64,000 bases of DNA from Aptenodytes patagonicus (taxonomy: Eukaryota; Chordata; Aves; Sphenisciformes; Spheniscidae), in assembly GCF_965638725.1 (NCBI RefSeq), contig NC_134963.1, positions 3,913,501-3,977,500 on the forward strand, given 5' to 3'. This document shows, piece by piece, positions 1 to 14,000 of this stretch (within the stretch, counting starts at the first letter, position 1; every line of letters starts with the position of its first letter). The notes beneath the pieces were generated by a model, which saw only the letters and a program-made list of their open reading frames with translations, did no database searches and was not told the DNA's origin. Both the position numbers and the translations under genes were made by a program.

Positions 1-3000
1 TTTAAGAAGAGTTCTTCGAGTAGTTCCAGGATGGTTCCAGGTTTCCAGAAATATTGTCACTTTATTGCATTTTAATAAATCCCTGACCTGAGCAGTGGTA
101 CCAGCATTGAAGTGGGCAGAGGCAAATTTGGTGGGAGAGAACTGACGGTAACATTCTTTTCTTTTGTTTGATACCATCTGAAATCACATTTTTCCTCCCT
201 TTTTTTCTCCCATGAATCTCTGTTTCTCCTTCCCTTTCTTCTTCTTCTTCTCCTTAAGATCTGTGACTTTCCTGTCAGAGGTCTAACAGGCTAACGTACC
301 TGAACCACTGTGCTGATTTTATTAACAAGTTTTTTTATCCCAATGAAAAAGCTGGACCTATGTCTTTTCATAGCGAGTAGGAAGCCACCCTTGATGTTTT
401 GGGTCATTATAAGAAAGGATACCATTCATTATTTCAGAGCAATTGTGAATCAAAAGTAAAGAATCTGAATAATTTTTTTCTTTCAACCTGGCAAAAGACA
501 AGTCCTTTAAGCCAAGAAGACTAATCAAGAACTCAAGGACTTTTTTCAAGTGAAAAAGGCAAGTAATGAGAAACAAAGCAAAAATGATGATACAGTAACT
601 CATTATTTTACTGTGATTACTTTATGAGAAATAAAGTTATCAGATTCAGCAGAATTCATTATGTCTGAGCAAATGATCCATCAAAGACAGAAGAGAATTA
701 CATGTTGAACTAGCTTCTTTCACAGAAAATTGCATCTTTAAAATATTGTTTCTACAGCAGATAAGTGAGATGGTTGCTTAAACAATCTCTCATCAGTGTA
801 AAAGCTCAGAATTATTCCAAATGAAAACTAAAGAACTAGATAGGCTATTTTCTGAAAAGTTACGATGAAGGATTTATTTTTCAAGATGGAAAAAATATAC
901 TTTAAATTTTGACCATTTAATTAAATTGAAATGGATCAAACAGAAAAGTGACAGAAAGGAAATCTATTTCATAACTGAGCGTAACTGGCTTATTGAACTC
1001 ATTGTCACCGCACAAACCGTGGAGGCAAGAACTTAATGGGACTCTATGAAGAAACAGACATGTCACAAAAAGTGTTGTGAAATTATGATAGCTATTTTTC
1101 AAAACTGCAGTTTTTGAAAGGATATAAAACTTTATACTTCAGGGCATAACTCAGTCTCAAACTGTTGTGGCTTGGGAAGAAATCTTTCCCCACAGGCAGG
1201 TTACCCCTGGGTTACTAACTGAAGCATTCCTTTCCCCTTCCTACGCAGCATCTGTTACTAGCTTTTCTGAAAGACAGGATACTGGGCTAACTATACCACT
1301 AGTCTGATCAAGTATGGAATTTTGACTATGCGTCTAAATGACAACAGAACTCTAGCAAAGTAAAAAAATTTTTGAGCAGCGGGATATTCTTTCTCTACAG
1401 GGATGTTTAGTCAGAGTTGTATAGCTCCCAAATGGACAAAGGAGTAAGAGGAAACATATTACCAAAAAAGAGATATTTACACTGATTCCTGACAACATAG
1501 TTAAGAACATATGTTAAAAGCTTGAAGACAATGAGCCTAGATATTCGACTAGATAATAATACATGCCTGAGGTTTCTATTACAAAAGCAAAAGCCAAAAT
1601 AATCTTTCTAAAATCTTAACTATCTGGATACAGATATTTTTCTGTGGCACATTGCAAATCTGAAATCTGCATGATTTCTTCTTGGCACAATTTAACATTA
1701 TTCCTAGTGCAATACAAATTCCAGTGTTCTTACACTATACAATCTCCCAAACAGAAAATCTTTTATTTTCTATCTACACACATCTAAAAACTCCTCATTT
1801 TTTATGATCTGAGGTATGAATTCTTTTTCATAACACTGCTAATAATCTGCTGCACAGAATTCTAATATTACATCTTGGTCCTCTTGATTTTCAGATTAAA
1901 GAGAAATAGTAGAGAGAAAAAAGCAAATGAGTCTCTTCCACCAAGTCACTTTGAATCCTCAAACTGAAAATGCAGATACCTCAGACTAAGTTAACCCACA
2001 TGGACCAGCATGACATTTCCAGAATCTCCTTTTTCAGCCTCAAATCCTTTAAATTAACAACAGTTGAGGAATGCATCATGGTATGTATGCTGCAACTAAG
2101 GAAGGAAAATGGTCTGACAAGATTGCCATTCGATTCTACGTTTAACCTTTCGTAATGTTCAGTATTAGCATGAATGTTTCATTACACTGGATTTGTTAGA
2201 ACTGGATTGTTAGAAGAAGGAATAGGAAGCCTGTTTATTCATGTATGTCATTTTTTTCAGGGTGTCTAGTAATCTTCATATTAGGCTGAGTGGTTTGCTT
2301 CATTAACTTTCTATTTGTTTTCCCAGGTTGATAAGAATAGGATGTGTACATGTCTCAGGGGTTTCTTAAACAAAATATCAAAAGATAAACTATTTCTACT
2401 TCTTCCATTCTTTTCTTTAACCCATTAACCCATTAAACATTATTCCAAGACAGCTATGAGGAAAAGTCTTATTTTCTATGCGTATGTTCTCTGCTCAGGG
2501 CTATGTGCTTCTGTAAGCAGATTTGAACATGGGATGGTCAAATGAAAGGAGAGCACAAAAAGAGACATCAGCTAAATAGTCCAGATCCTATCGGAGAGCA
2601 CTCTGAAGCCCGAGAGAGAAGGACAGAAGAATTAATTCTCAAATCTGTAGTCTTTTTCTCCCCATCAGTTTCACTGGAAATTGCATGATACACAGGTTAT
2701 TATTTAGTCATGCTAGTCCTTCCACTTCTAAATGAACCCTGTTTCCGTTCACATGTATGTAGCTTGAAAGCTAGCACTCCAGGAGAGTAGGGAAATGGAT
2801 CTTCTGCAGAAGTCATGGAGCAACAGGATCTGAGAGAAAATAATCTTGAAGCAGTATAGCGAGTGGCTGGCTTCCATTAAGCTTTCAGAAATACAAAATC
2901 ACTGCCAAGTTTACAAGAGACTGGAGTACAAGGCAGCGGCAATTGGATCAACGTCCTTTTCAACACCTGACAAGTCAGAGGTGGAACCACTCTCAGCACG

Positions 3001-6000
3001 GACAGTAAAAAGCAGTGCTATTGCAAGGTGAAGCTATACTTGCTAGCATCGTACTCTTTTAATTTTTTTTTTTTTAATCAGTACTGTGGAATTTCCTGTC
3101 CCTTTGTCCAAATTTCCCATCCAAGGAGAGTTAAGAATTTTGCAAGTAGCAGCTACTATGGTCAGCCTTTGACTTCAGCCTGGATAATGTTCTCTGTGCC
3201 AGCACTGATCTCTGCTGCATGCTTTTCTTATCTTGAAACTGAGGTTAGTGCACGTGGGAAAACATGCAAAGAGTTTCCATTAAATTAGTAAAACTAATTG
3301 TTTAGTTAGGCAACATTCGGTGTGAAGACAGGAGAAGTTGTCCATTAGAGTGATTCTCTGAATTGGTGTAAATTGCAACAGTTCAATGGAAATAAATGAA
3401 ACGACAGCAGTTTTCACCTGCTGAATATCTGGCCTTCTGTATTTAGCCATTAATGTCCGTACTGATGTAGTTTTAAACAATTTTAAACAGTAAGATTTCT
3501 ATTACAAGCCAAAATGCACTATGACCACCATTTCAATCTGATTTTTTTTTTAGGATATGGGTTTTTTTCAAAGTGACATAAATGATTGATCACCTCAGCA
3601 AATCAATACATTTTAGTGACAATAAAAAGAAGTTATAATTATATACTGTTAGTACAAAAACATTCATCTAGCTAACTCAAGTTTGGGTGGATATACCACA
3701 TATCTGCATTCAGCCCCAAGTCATTCAGAAGTGGACCTGCTTAAATCAAGCTATCAACCCAGTATGTCTTCCTACTAGAATTCTAGTTAAATGATACTCC
3801 GTTACTGTACAGAATAGGTATTTATACCCAATTTTACAAGTATAAAATCATGAATTCTTTAAAGAAAAAAACTTGTACAGAACTCGTACACTTTAGATAT
3901 TCCAGTAATGCAGGCCCCGTATATCATTACTGCTTGCACAGAATAATAGGTTTGCATATACAATAGCTTTTCCCCGTGGTTGCATACATATGAGTTACTT
4001 GTCCACTGCTCCCTTTTTTTTATGCAACCTAATTCCTCCCCATGGGTTCATTTTCCAAAAGGATCGTCCAGTGAAAAGGAATATCATAATGGCATTGGAG
4101 AGAACATACCTTGCAGAAATGTAGTAATTACAACACTGCAACTGGGATTTGCAATAAAGAAATCAGAAGATTCCCTCCAAGAATAACTAGAACTTTCTAA
4201 TTTCCTGATCTACCCAGATGCAACTGGATAAATAACAGAAAAAGTAAGTTCCACTTCCAAACTGAACACAATAGAACTACTGAGTTCTCCAATCTGCCAC
4301 AAGTGCATCTGAATTATTTTGTTGTGTGTCAGGTAATTCAGAATAATCTGAAACTACATGTCCAATCTTCCTGTTTGTGTTTGTAGAACTAGCAGGGTAC
4401 TTGGCCCTTTTCAGGAACATAGTGCAAAATCCTTGTGGCTAACTCTCAGAGATGTTGAGCACTCACAGCTGCAGTTGACTTCATTTGAAACTGCAATGAT
4501 CTGCAGCCTTGGAATTTGGTTTCTCACTCAGTAAATTAGGCAAAAAATTCAAAGTGCAGCATACAGTTTGCCCTTAATCACATCATCATTTGGTCTGAAC
4601 AAAATTAAGGTAACAAAGATCTCAAGGGTCTTAAAAAACAAAATACAGAGAAAATGATTACTGGAAGGACACACCCAATTGTATTGTGTAAGTACAATCT
4701 CATTACTGCTACGTATATTGTAACCTGCTTATAGTGATTGCATCTTCTGATCTGTAGCTGAGTAAGGGAAGAGGAAAATGTTATTTCTATTCTGAATGGT
4801 GGATTCTTCCCAGGTAGTATTCTGTATTGCTATTTTGATTGTACAAGATTCAAAGAGCAACTGCACATGGATGTTACAGACCACTGCTTATATTCTCCAT
4901 CTGATCCAAGACCCTCTTCTTTCCAATTGTGCATTTGGTTAAAATAAGTAAATTAAAGCTCACAGCAGTGTTTCTAAAGTATACTTAACTTGAAATTTGT
5001 TCTTTCTAGTTTAGCCATACTATGGTCTAAGAACAAATGGATAGTTCAAATACTAAAGAAAGATGAAGCAAATACTGCTCGCTCTGAGATTCAGAATGTT
5101 ACGAGTTTCTTACCAGAGACTACCATATGCACCATGCAAGATCCTATATAAGAGAGCCTGGCACTGGCGATACCAGGCATACTTACAGTCCAGTTACTAT
5201 GGGCACAGCAACGGAAGACCACAGAAGCCAAGAATATCACAAAGACTCTTGTCAGGATGTCTAACACTCACGAAGAACTACAGCCAAGAACAGCATATGC
5301 TTTCTCCTAACTATGCACAGCCCTCTGGACAGACAGGCAGCTGCACTGATGGCACGTACTCCTGCCCAAGGGCATAAGCTATGAGGACAAAAGAATTCAG
5401 TCTCGAAGACTGTGGAGATACCTGTTAGAGTCTGAGAACCAACATGTTTCCAGGGTTTTCAGACTTCTGAGCAGTTTTGTTTCCACCAAAACTGCAGAAG
5501 GAGGCAGGAAAAGGACGTACAGATCAAACCATGCAAAATTTCAGTTTATTCTTGGTACGCATTCACATTGTGATGAGCACTGCATTTGGCTTTTCCCTTG
5601 GGGCATCAACATCAAAGCCTCATTGGCCCATCTAAAACTGGGGATTTCAAAGCTGCCTACAGCATTTGCAGGCCTGCTGAGCTCTCCCTAAAACCCATGT
5701 ATGGTTTTTCAAGAGGATTGCTCCCTGAATTGGTTTTTTCCTTTCACTACCCGACAAGTGGTCCAGATTAAGGCTTGAGTGCTTCCTGCAACTATGGAAT
5801 GCCTACAAAAATAAAACACATCTTAAACAGGGTGAGTACTAGGTCAAGTCGAACTGCTGTAACAACTGTCTGAGCTGAGCAGAGTTTAGAACAAAATCTG
5901 GAGTACAGATCTCTTTCTATAAACAAACTATAAACATTGCCACGGAGAAACTAAAGAAGTCTCTTAAAATCATATAGGTACCAGCAACATATAAATCAGG

Positions 6001-6556
6001 CCTACTATATAGCAGGTCAAACAAACAGCTATTATTACCTTTTCTTTTTTTTTTTTTTTTGGCACTGCTATTATTTGAAATATGTCTCCTTCTTCTGAGA
6101 TGAGGAGAAACACTTCATTCCCAGGCACAGAAGGAGAACTTCAGAGATAAATATGTTTCTGACTCACCCAAATCAAAGCTGACCCTGTGGTTGAAGCTGT
6201 TGATAAAAAAAAAAGTAAGTAAAAGAAAACTGTTCCCCTTCACTATAAGCGGAAAAGAAACTTCAGCAAAGATAGCGTAAAAAAGGAAAGAAAAAGATTG
6301 CTCACCCCCGACCGGCTCTTTTAGGATCTTATCATTAATATAACATTTAACAGACAGCCATCTCAAGCATGAACCAGCCATTCCCCCTCTTGAAAAGTCT
6401 TTTTGCTTAGCCAAGCTTAAAAACCTTCTTTTCAAGATAAACATTACACAAAGTGAAGCATAAATTCAGTCAGTCACAAAGATGCAGCATGCAGCCAGAC
6501 TATATAGGATGTTAAAATACAATCTTTCCTTACGCTTACGTCCGTGACTCATGCCC
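1..6556. other. Intergenic, no gene recognised
   Basis: AT-rich unique-looking sequence. Open frames are short and carry no domain I recognise; the longest is 104 codons at 5063-5377. Apart from the pyrimidine tract near 189-256 and a T16 run at 6045-6060, I see no transposon, RNA gene or clear regulatory signature. Confidence 0.7.
189..256 (+). repeat. Polypyrimidine tract with (TTC)n core
   Basis: A nearly pure C/T stretch interrupted by CCATGAATC; its right part is a short TTC array at about 236-251. Confidence 0.85.
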
Positions 6557-6600
6557 AAGGCCTGATCCAAAGTCCACTGAAGTCAACCGAGTGCACCAGC
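6557..6600 (+). mobile_element. Relic of an ancient sauropsid repeat
   Basis: AGGCCTGATCCAAAGTCCAC followed by TGAAGTCAACCGAGTG is close to a repeat word frequent in turtles and birds (ggcctgatccaaagcccatt, then gaagtcaatggaa). Its other end may run into the perfect hairpin at 6614-6643. Confidence 0.4.
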
Positions 6601-6613
6601 TGTCCGTCCGCAA

Positions 6614-6643
6614 GACTTTTTGTCAGTTTGCTGACAAAAAGTC
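6614..6643. repeat. Perfect 13-bp hairpin, 4-base loop
   Basis: GACTTTTTGTCAG (6614-6626) and CTGACAAAAAGTC (6631-6643) are exact complements around TTTG. It follows closely after the ancient-repeat relic ending near 6600 and may belong to it. Confidence 0.85.
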
Positions 6644-9600
6644 AGAATAACGTCCCTGCCGATGGGATTGCACAGATCCCATGGCCAGGAAGGACAGCCA
6701 GGTGATGTTCTTGTTTATGCATCCCTCCTCAGGTTCTGGCAGAGGCACTTCTGTAGAATTTATTCCCTGTCCTGTCCAACTGGGAACCCCACCAGAAAAT
6801 TTGAGAGATGGAGAAAATTAATTTTTCAGCGAAGGAATCCCTTTTGTTATGTAGGAGCCATTCTACCCGAAATAGATGCAATTCATACAGCTGGCGAAAT
6901 GAAATAATTGCATTTTGGATTGTTTGCATTAGTCTCTGTTATTTATTACACACACAGGGAAACAAGTTAAACGAAAATTATTCAGGTCAACTCAAGCACT
7001 TAAAAATAAGAAAATGCCAGGAGTTGAGATGCTTGTGGAGCAGTGTTAGCCTCCTGCGGTTTATCCATTATGGCAGAGTTCTTAATTACATAAGTACTTT
7101 TTTCTTCCAGAGAACCCATGCCTCATTCAGCACATGGAGGCAGATCGGTGCTGTTCAATGCTTCCCTTTATCTCCAGTGTTCGGTGTGTACCTCCCTATC
7201 TTACGTACAGCACACTAACTGGCTTTGAGACAGAATTATTAATTTCCTAATGGACCTTTCTGTAGCACTCATCACTGAAGTATCAGTATTTTGAAAACAT
7301 AACATGCTTTCAGGCTCTGTGAAGACAAGTAACAGCTTATTGCCAATTTGTTCGCCAGAATTTTTTAACACAAAACCACAACAAATTCATCTTTCATCTT
7401 ACTCCCAGAAATGACTGAGGCAGTCAACCGAGATCACACGTTTCAGGACAAACAGATACAGTTTGGTAGAACTATGAAAGGTGTCTCGTAATAGGAAGCA
7501 TTGGGCGACCTGCCTCACAAACAGCGCAACTGGCTCCATTTGCTGTTTTGTGCAGGAAATGTATGCTTCCTCTTGGAAAAAACCGAAAAGGATAATGGTC
7601 GTGCCCTTTCCTCCTGCCCCAAAGAATTTATGGGCTAACAGACAAATAAAATACATAGTTTATTAGAAGTCAGGGAGACATTATTCATCATAGCAACAGT
7701 ATAATAGACTTCCCCTGAAAAGGGTTTTAAAGAAGGAATTTAAGATATTGGTCATATTTGGCATATGCAAGAATGTATATACGCCTTATGCAAACACTGT
7801 TGGATTACATGTAAGTTTTCTGATGAATGTTGAATCTGGCCCAGAGGGAGTAGTTAGAAGAGATAATGGATACGAGCATGACGGGGAGATGTTGGGTGAA
7901 ATACACTTTGGGGAAAGTAGCCAAATTTATTTGCAGTTGTTACGCATTAATAGCCTGGTGTAAGTAGAAAAAGAACTTCGCAGGGACAAATGGGATATAT
8001 CTGTTTTATTTGGTAATATGGATTTGAAAGGGCAGATGCATTAGTGCTGCCTTAGGGGAATGAATGACAACAGATCAAATAAAATAGATACTTCCATTAT
8101 CCTATGTTTATATAGTTTGTATTTTTAAAATATCTACTCCCTTTATATGCAGAATATTCCATCAACTGCACTGAAATTCTCAGCTGGTACTTTCTCATCC
8201 CATTTTATACTTCTGCAGGTAAGCCAAAGTCTGGAGTCCAGTGCCCATATGTTAGAAGTTAGCATCACAGCCATTACTAGCAAGACCTGACACTGAAAGT
8301 GCTTTGCCTTTACAGGAATAAAACACTTTCAGCTACTATAGGACTGGCCATTTGCAAACTTTAACTCCAAGGTTTGGCTTTCCATTTGGCCTGTGTAGAA
8401 GCACATGTGGGGTTTTTTGTCTTCCCAGTCGTGCACAGCCAGGAACCCTGGTGGCTACACTGGCGAGTAGAGCCAAGCTTCTACAGTTCCCCGTGCCCTG
8501 CACCAGGAGGGTAATCTTGTCTGCTTTCAGCTCACCAACCTGACATCACCGCTTACACACGCAGTGTCTGGCACAGCAGCTATTTTGTGTGGATGTAGGA
8601 AGGTTCCTTGGGCCTTCCAATTACTCTGCCCAAGACGAGTCGCACTGAAACCCAGGGAATTAAGGTGCTCAAACCCCCAGGAGGCCTCGCCTGTATTTCC
8701 TCACCGTCCACTTAAGGAAAAAGGCTGAAGGCTGACCGTGCAATGGAGACTGAGCTATTTCTTTAGCTGAAGAAGAGAGCAAAACATATCGAATGTTTTC
8801 TCCCTTTGCCACACACGCACACCAAGCAACATGGATTTACATGAGCCTGCACTGCACAACTCAGCCAAGCACATTAAGCTATCAGCACATCATCAAACCA
8901 TCACAAACACTTCCTGCCTTCCTCTTCCCTGCTTCTTGTTATTTACCCTTTGCCAGGCAGCGGCAACCACAATCTGCAGCTTAACAGCTTGCACTACACT
9001 GAAAAGAAACCCCTGCACAAAGAAATGTAACCACAAAATTATGTCGCTCAGTAGCAATTAGCTTTGTTTTCAATATACACAAACTTTGGGGCTGGGGAGG
9101 AATTAAAATGTAAAAGCAATTGTGTGGGGAAGCAGGTGAGTGACTTTATGGCTTATGGGGAATCTATTACTTCTCTTGGGATGGATAAAGTCCGTATTTC
9201 ACCGAAGCTATTGCAAGTCCAAACACTCTGGCACGCAGGGAAGACTAGTGATTTGTGTCTGATCTGAAACCACAGAACAAACAGGAGCAACATTACAGAC
9301 TTTTGCCCTCATGCAGTGACTGACACGATTTTTTGAACAGCTATTACATGTCTGAAAATTGACGTATTACTGGTAGCAGCACAAAAGGCACCCTCTTTCA
9401 ATAGCTGCTACTCAGCAATCAGTGTCCAACCCTTAATGTTTTCTTTTGTTGAAGAAAAAAATCAGAAAAACTAAAGTAAACCACAATCTGGTTCTGTGCC
9501 AACAATATTAACCAGCTTCTTTTAGAGCCTTTGAAGTTAGCAGGGGGCATCCAATCTTGTGATGCAAGTAAAGAATGATACTTTAAGCGATTCCTTTTCA

Positions 9601-10782
9601 TCCCTTTAACTTAATGAAAGATTAATAGCCTTGTTATTTTTGTTTCTGCTTTATTTTTTATATTCGGGGGGGGGGGGAATTTTTGGCACTTGTTGAAACT
9701 GAAATGCTGCCTATAATGATTTTATGGATCAGTGAAGCACTGAGTTGTTTGGGTGTTGGGTTTATTTTTTCCCTGCCTGTGAATCCTGTTTAACAATGCA
9801 AGGCACAAGCAAAGTTACGTTCTGTAAGTCAGAAAAAATAGCCACGCATATACTTTTGGAAAGTAGGTGGAAGAAGGTGGAAGGAAGCTTTTAGAGCGCA
9901 CAGACCTAAAAGAAAGAGTAGTGAGGGGGCGCTCAGCAAATCTTTTCAGTCAAAGAGCTGCGGATTAGTTATAAAAATGTAATCCACTTCCTAGCTGAAG
10001 AAAGCAGCTTTATGTCGCTGCTGGCTGTGAAGATACAATGTGGGTTTTATAACCACCATTTATTTATATATTTTCCACCAAAGCCAACAAGGCAGCATTC
10101 CTGGCTTGTCGTTGCCATTCAGGGAGTAGGAGATAGGTAGCTTTTATTTTGTCTTTCTGTTTTCATTGCATATCCCTTTTGGGGGGTGAAGGGGGACCGT
10201 AGGTCTCACAAATATCTCCTAAAAATATTATTGCAGCCATCTATTCCCTCTGCTTCTGTATTCATATTGTCTGGGCTACATTGTGTAGTTATGTGTTACC
10301 ATGTGTGCAACCCCATATAAAAAATGTAATGAACTACAGGAGAAGCGTGGTGTAATATCGTGTGACCCACAAGAGTTTCATTTTGCCAGCTGAGGATCTG
10401 GCCAGACACCTCCCTGAGCTTGCACAGCAATGGTATATGGAAGCGTAGTTGCTATTTTTAGTATTATACCTCAGACATTTGATTTTGAGCACGGGTAGGA
10501 CGAATGCGATGTGGCCCATGACAATTGAACGAGACACCTGATAGCGCTCTAAAAAACGCCATTATACTCACTACTTAGGATGTGTTTGTTAGCTTTGGAT
10601 CTTGTATTCAAAAGCTCTTTACACATAATAACCTAGGGTAGAGCGTGCACATTCACTCCAGCTTAAGCAAACCAGAAGAAGAATATGTATTTTTACTTTC
10701 ATTTTATGAAAGCAGACATTAGTGTTTCACTTCCACCACCAAGGGCGAGGCAGCTTTACCCTGAGTACACCTTTACTATAAT
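6644..10782. other. Intergenic, no gene recognised
   Basis: Contains the longest non-FZD10 open frame, 136 codons at 6808-7218 on the plus strand, without similarity to any family I know and judged a chance frame. A G12 run lies at 9666-9677. The part around 8350-8720 is locally more GC-rich but has no recognisable exon. Confidence 0.65.
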
Positions 10783-10896
10783 ATAGAATCATAGAATCAT
10801 ACAAGAGTTTGGGTTGGAAGGGACCTCTAAAGGTCATCTAGTCCAACCCCCCTGCCGTGGGCAGGGACATCTTCAACTAGATCAGGTTGCTCAGAG
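10783..10896 (-). mobile_element. CR1 LINE 3' fragment, heavily 5'-truncated
   Basis: On the plus strand the element begins with two ATAGAATC octamers and continues through GGGTTGGAAGGGACCTC, GGTCATCTAGTCCAACCCCC and GGCAGGGACATCTTC to GATCAGGTTGCTCAGAG. This is the reverse complement of the CR1 3' end, so the element points along the minus strand. Only about 114 bp remain, the usual outcome of CR1 5' truncation. No coding part of the reverse transcriptase is present. The flanks are AT-rich, with TATAATATA-like words on both sides. It is the only well-preserved transposable element in the window. Confidence 0.95.
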
Positions 10897-10974
10897 TAAT
10901 ATAATTATAGTATAATATATTTGTATATTTATGATAAATTATTATATTAAATAAATCACAGTCTCAGAATCATA

Positions 10975-11050
10975 CAGAGATTTGTGATGGAGCCAGGGCC
11001 CGATTCCAGATTTCTCATCTCCTAAGCCAGGGTTTTATCCATTTATCCAG
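10975..11050 (-). mobile_element. Possible MIR-like head region, reverse orientation
   Basis: GTGATGGAGCCAGGGCCCGA, then TTCCAGATTTCTCATCTCCT and AAGCCAGGGTTTTATCC, resembles the reversed tRNA-derived half of MIR-type SINEs (cagagccgggattcgaaccc, then aggtctctgactccaaagcc). It lies about 80 bp from the CR1 fragment but is a separate, older relic. Weak to moderate support. Confidence 0.4.
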
Positions 11051-14000
11051 CATAAAGTTTCATTCAGAATTTCACATTAGCATTAACAGTTTATGAGATC
11101 CCTGCAGCATCTTATAGCCAATATTTATAACGTTGCTAAATTTTGTCATAATTCTTTGGTGGTCTGTTTTTCCTCAGATTTCCTGTTTAACCTGGTACTA
11201 AATTTTGCATCTGATGTCCACTTTAATTCTTCAGGTAACTGCAAAAAAGAGTGAATCAAATACATTAATACAATTACTACAAGCAGTGAGTGAACTCCTT
11301 TCATCATAAATTGTCCCTCAGTGTCTGACGGAGAAAAAGGATGGGATCCAGCGTTTCGAAGGGGGAGAAGTACTAAGCATTGTGATGTACGTTAGCAAAG
11401 AGATTGCAGAAATGCAGTAGTGGATATCATGTGCACAACTTAACTAAGCCTGCAGTCCAAGTTCTTTCTATGAGCTAGCCTTAAGCTTGGCAATTCCACT
11501 GAGCCACCCTACCTCCCTGACATGTAACCGTCCTGACAGGCAGAGTATTACATGCTTTAAAAGTTGTCTTCATCAGAATTCAGAGGAAAGATGGTCCCAA
11601 TGTACAAAATAAAACACATCACTGCTCTTGATAACTCGTCTGTTTCAAATGAGAAATCACAGTAGTGTAATACTGTAAAAATTAAACAGAATTTTTCTGC
11701 TATTATACCAAACAGCCTACTTAATAAATGGGTAATGAAAAAGAATAATTTATTACAGCTTGTGAATTTTGACAGTTCTAAAAAGATGTTCTTAGAGTTT
11801 CCCCAAAGGGAGAAGGAGGATGTTTCTTCCTTAACACACTGGCGTTAGATGTAATTTCTCTGTCTGTAGAATTTTGCTCCTGCCTGGTAGAAGGGATTAG
11901 ATTTTTTTTTCTTACATCATAACTTATTTTAAGCAATTATAATCTATGAGTAATAAATCATTTTCATTCACCTCTCATGGGGAGAGAAAAGATGTGAGAG
12001 AGCGTTCTGGAGTTTTAATTTATATCAATGTTTGCATTTCTATTAAATGAATTAAATGGGTTCTACAAATGTTCTCTCATAGATCTGCAATAAATTATGG
12101 AGCATCTCAACCTAAGACATTTAATTGTCTCTTTTACCAGCTTTTTGTTTTGTTTTGTTTATTTTTTAAACTGGATAGCACAAACAGTTATAAAACGCAC
12201 TGAAAAACTCAAAAGACTCTTGGGTATTGCAATATAGGACATAACTTCAATCGTTATAAACATTGCATATCCATTTGAATTGCAGGAATTTGCAGAGACC
12301 CAGGTTCTGCCTCGGAAGCAGTATAACCTCTGCAAGTACTGACACCGGTGTAAGCAGTTCCAAGGGAGACCATTCCTAAAACGAAACACTGACCCTGGCA
12401 AAATCAACTGGGATTTTTCATCCACGGTTTATGCCTAGCTTATCTTCTGATGGCATGGCATAATTATTATGAAGGTATAGCTCTTAAATGGCAAGAGAGA
12501 ATAACTAAACTAATCTGACTAAACATAGGAAGGTAGAGCTGGGGTAAAACATACATTAAGGGGAATAAATATTCAAATTTACATTTCAAACTTTCTTGTT
12601 GGGCTTTTCAAGGAACCTAGAATACATGTGCAGGGCTTCCACAAGAGCTCCAAAATTTTACTTAGAACACACTGAAGACGATGGGACTCGCCTTTTCAGA
12701 CAGATCATCTGTGCTGAATTCTGCTTCTGACTAAGGCCAAGGGCAGATGTTTTCTAGCAAATTACAAGAAATCACACGCTGAACAAAACTGGTGTTATCT
12801 GCTGATAGAAGATTTCCAAGTTCATGCATGTATCATGAAACAAACGCTTTTTAAGGTTTTTATTTCAACCTATTTAACAGAACATTAGAGATTTTTGTTC
12901 ACTTTCCCTTACTCCCTCAAAGGTTTTAGTGTCATTTATGGATCTATTCCAAGGGATAATTCTTCTTGCAGTATAGTGAAGTGTTTTACTTCCCTCATTT
13001 ACTCTCTTTCCAATGTAGTAGAAATTCTATTTTGCCTTCACCAAAGCATGTAATACAAATCTAATATTTTTACATTATCATTAGGCCAAATAAATCAATT
13101 AACATATTTTCAGGACTGAAAACCTAGCAGTTAAGTCTTCATACTCAAAAAAAAGTCTTGTCCTATTTATGTCCATTTTTACCCTTTGAAATGATTCATC
13201 TTTGAAGAAGGAACAATTTGACAGAGAATGAAACTGCTAACTTGAGGAATATTTCCTTGGTTCCACTTGCAGCCTCTGTCCAAAACATTCTATTTCTTCA
13301 ACTTTTCAGAACTGCTTTGCACCAAACTGTAGTCACTATGTAACGTGATTACTTTTGAATCGCTGAACAGTTTCTCTTCAAGCTTTTCTTAGCATATGAC
13401 TTTATTGAAGGTTTTACTTTGCTTGTTTATTGGATTTTCTTTATCTGCCACTGCAACACAAATCTTTATACTGAACACATTTTGTACAGCAAAATAAAAT
13501 AATTTTATTTCAGAACAACCATTTTAAATGGTCAGTCTGACATAGAAGAGCTACTTAATAATTATAGAATTTACATGTACACTAACATAAAGCAAAACCC
13601 ATTGTAAAGCTCATCACACTTAATTACATCAAAATTCACAATTTTCCATTTCAGTTCTAAGTTTATAAAGTATCAACATGAATTAGTAAAGTAAAAAAAA
13701 AAACTGAGAGCAAATGACTGAATTTTCACTACTTTGCAGCAGGACAAATTAGCCCAGGTGGAGTCTGGTGCTGCTGAAGCTAGTCAACTTCCAGTACCCG
13801 AGCAAATTTTTCAAAATTGCTTAGTTATTTCTACCATACATTTCAGCGTGCAGTGTTTTCTGAGTGACTTGAGTGACAGGCTCCATAGAAAACCCTTAGG
13901 AAGACCCAGATGTTCAAGGAAGCCCTCCTGTAAAGGAACTCCTGCAGCTGAGACTGAATTGAACATTGGTTCCAGTTTTTGTCATGTTGCACTAGTTTGG

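Noticed and set aside
5063..5377. 104-codon plus-strand frame, plus an overlapping open stretch in the next frame
   Set aside because: No recognisable domain, composition is not protein-like in a convincing way, and no splice or promoter context supports it.
6097..6150. GAGATGAGGAGAAACACTTC with CAGGCACAGAAGG as a MIR core
   Set aside because: Word order only partly fits and spacing is off; too weak to list.
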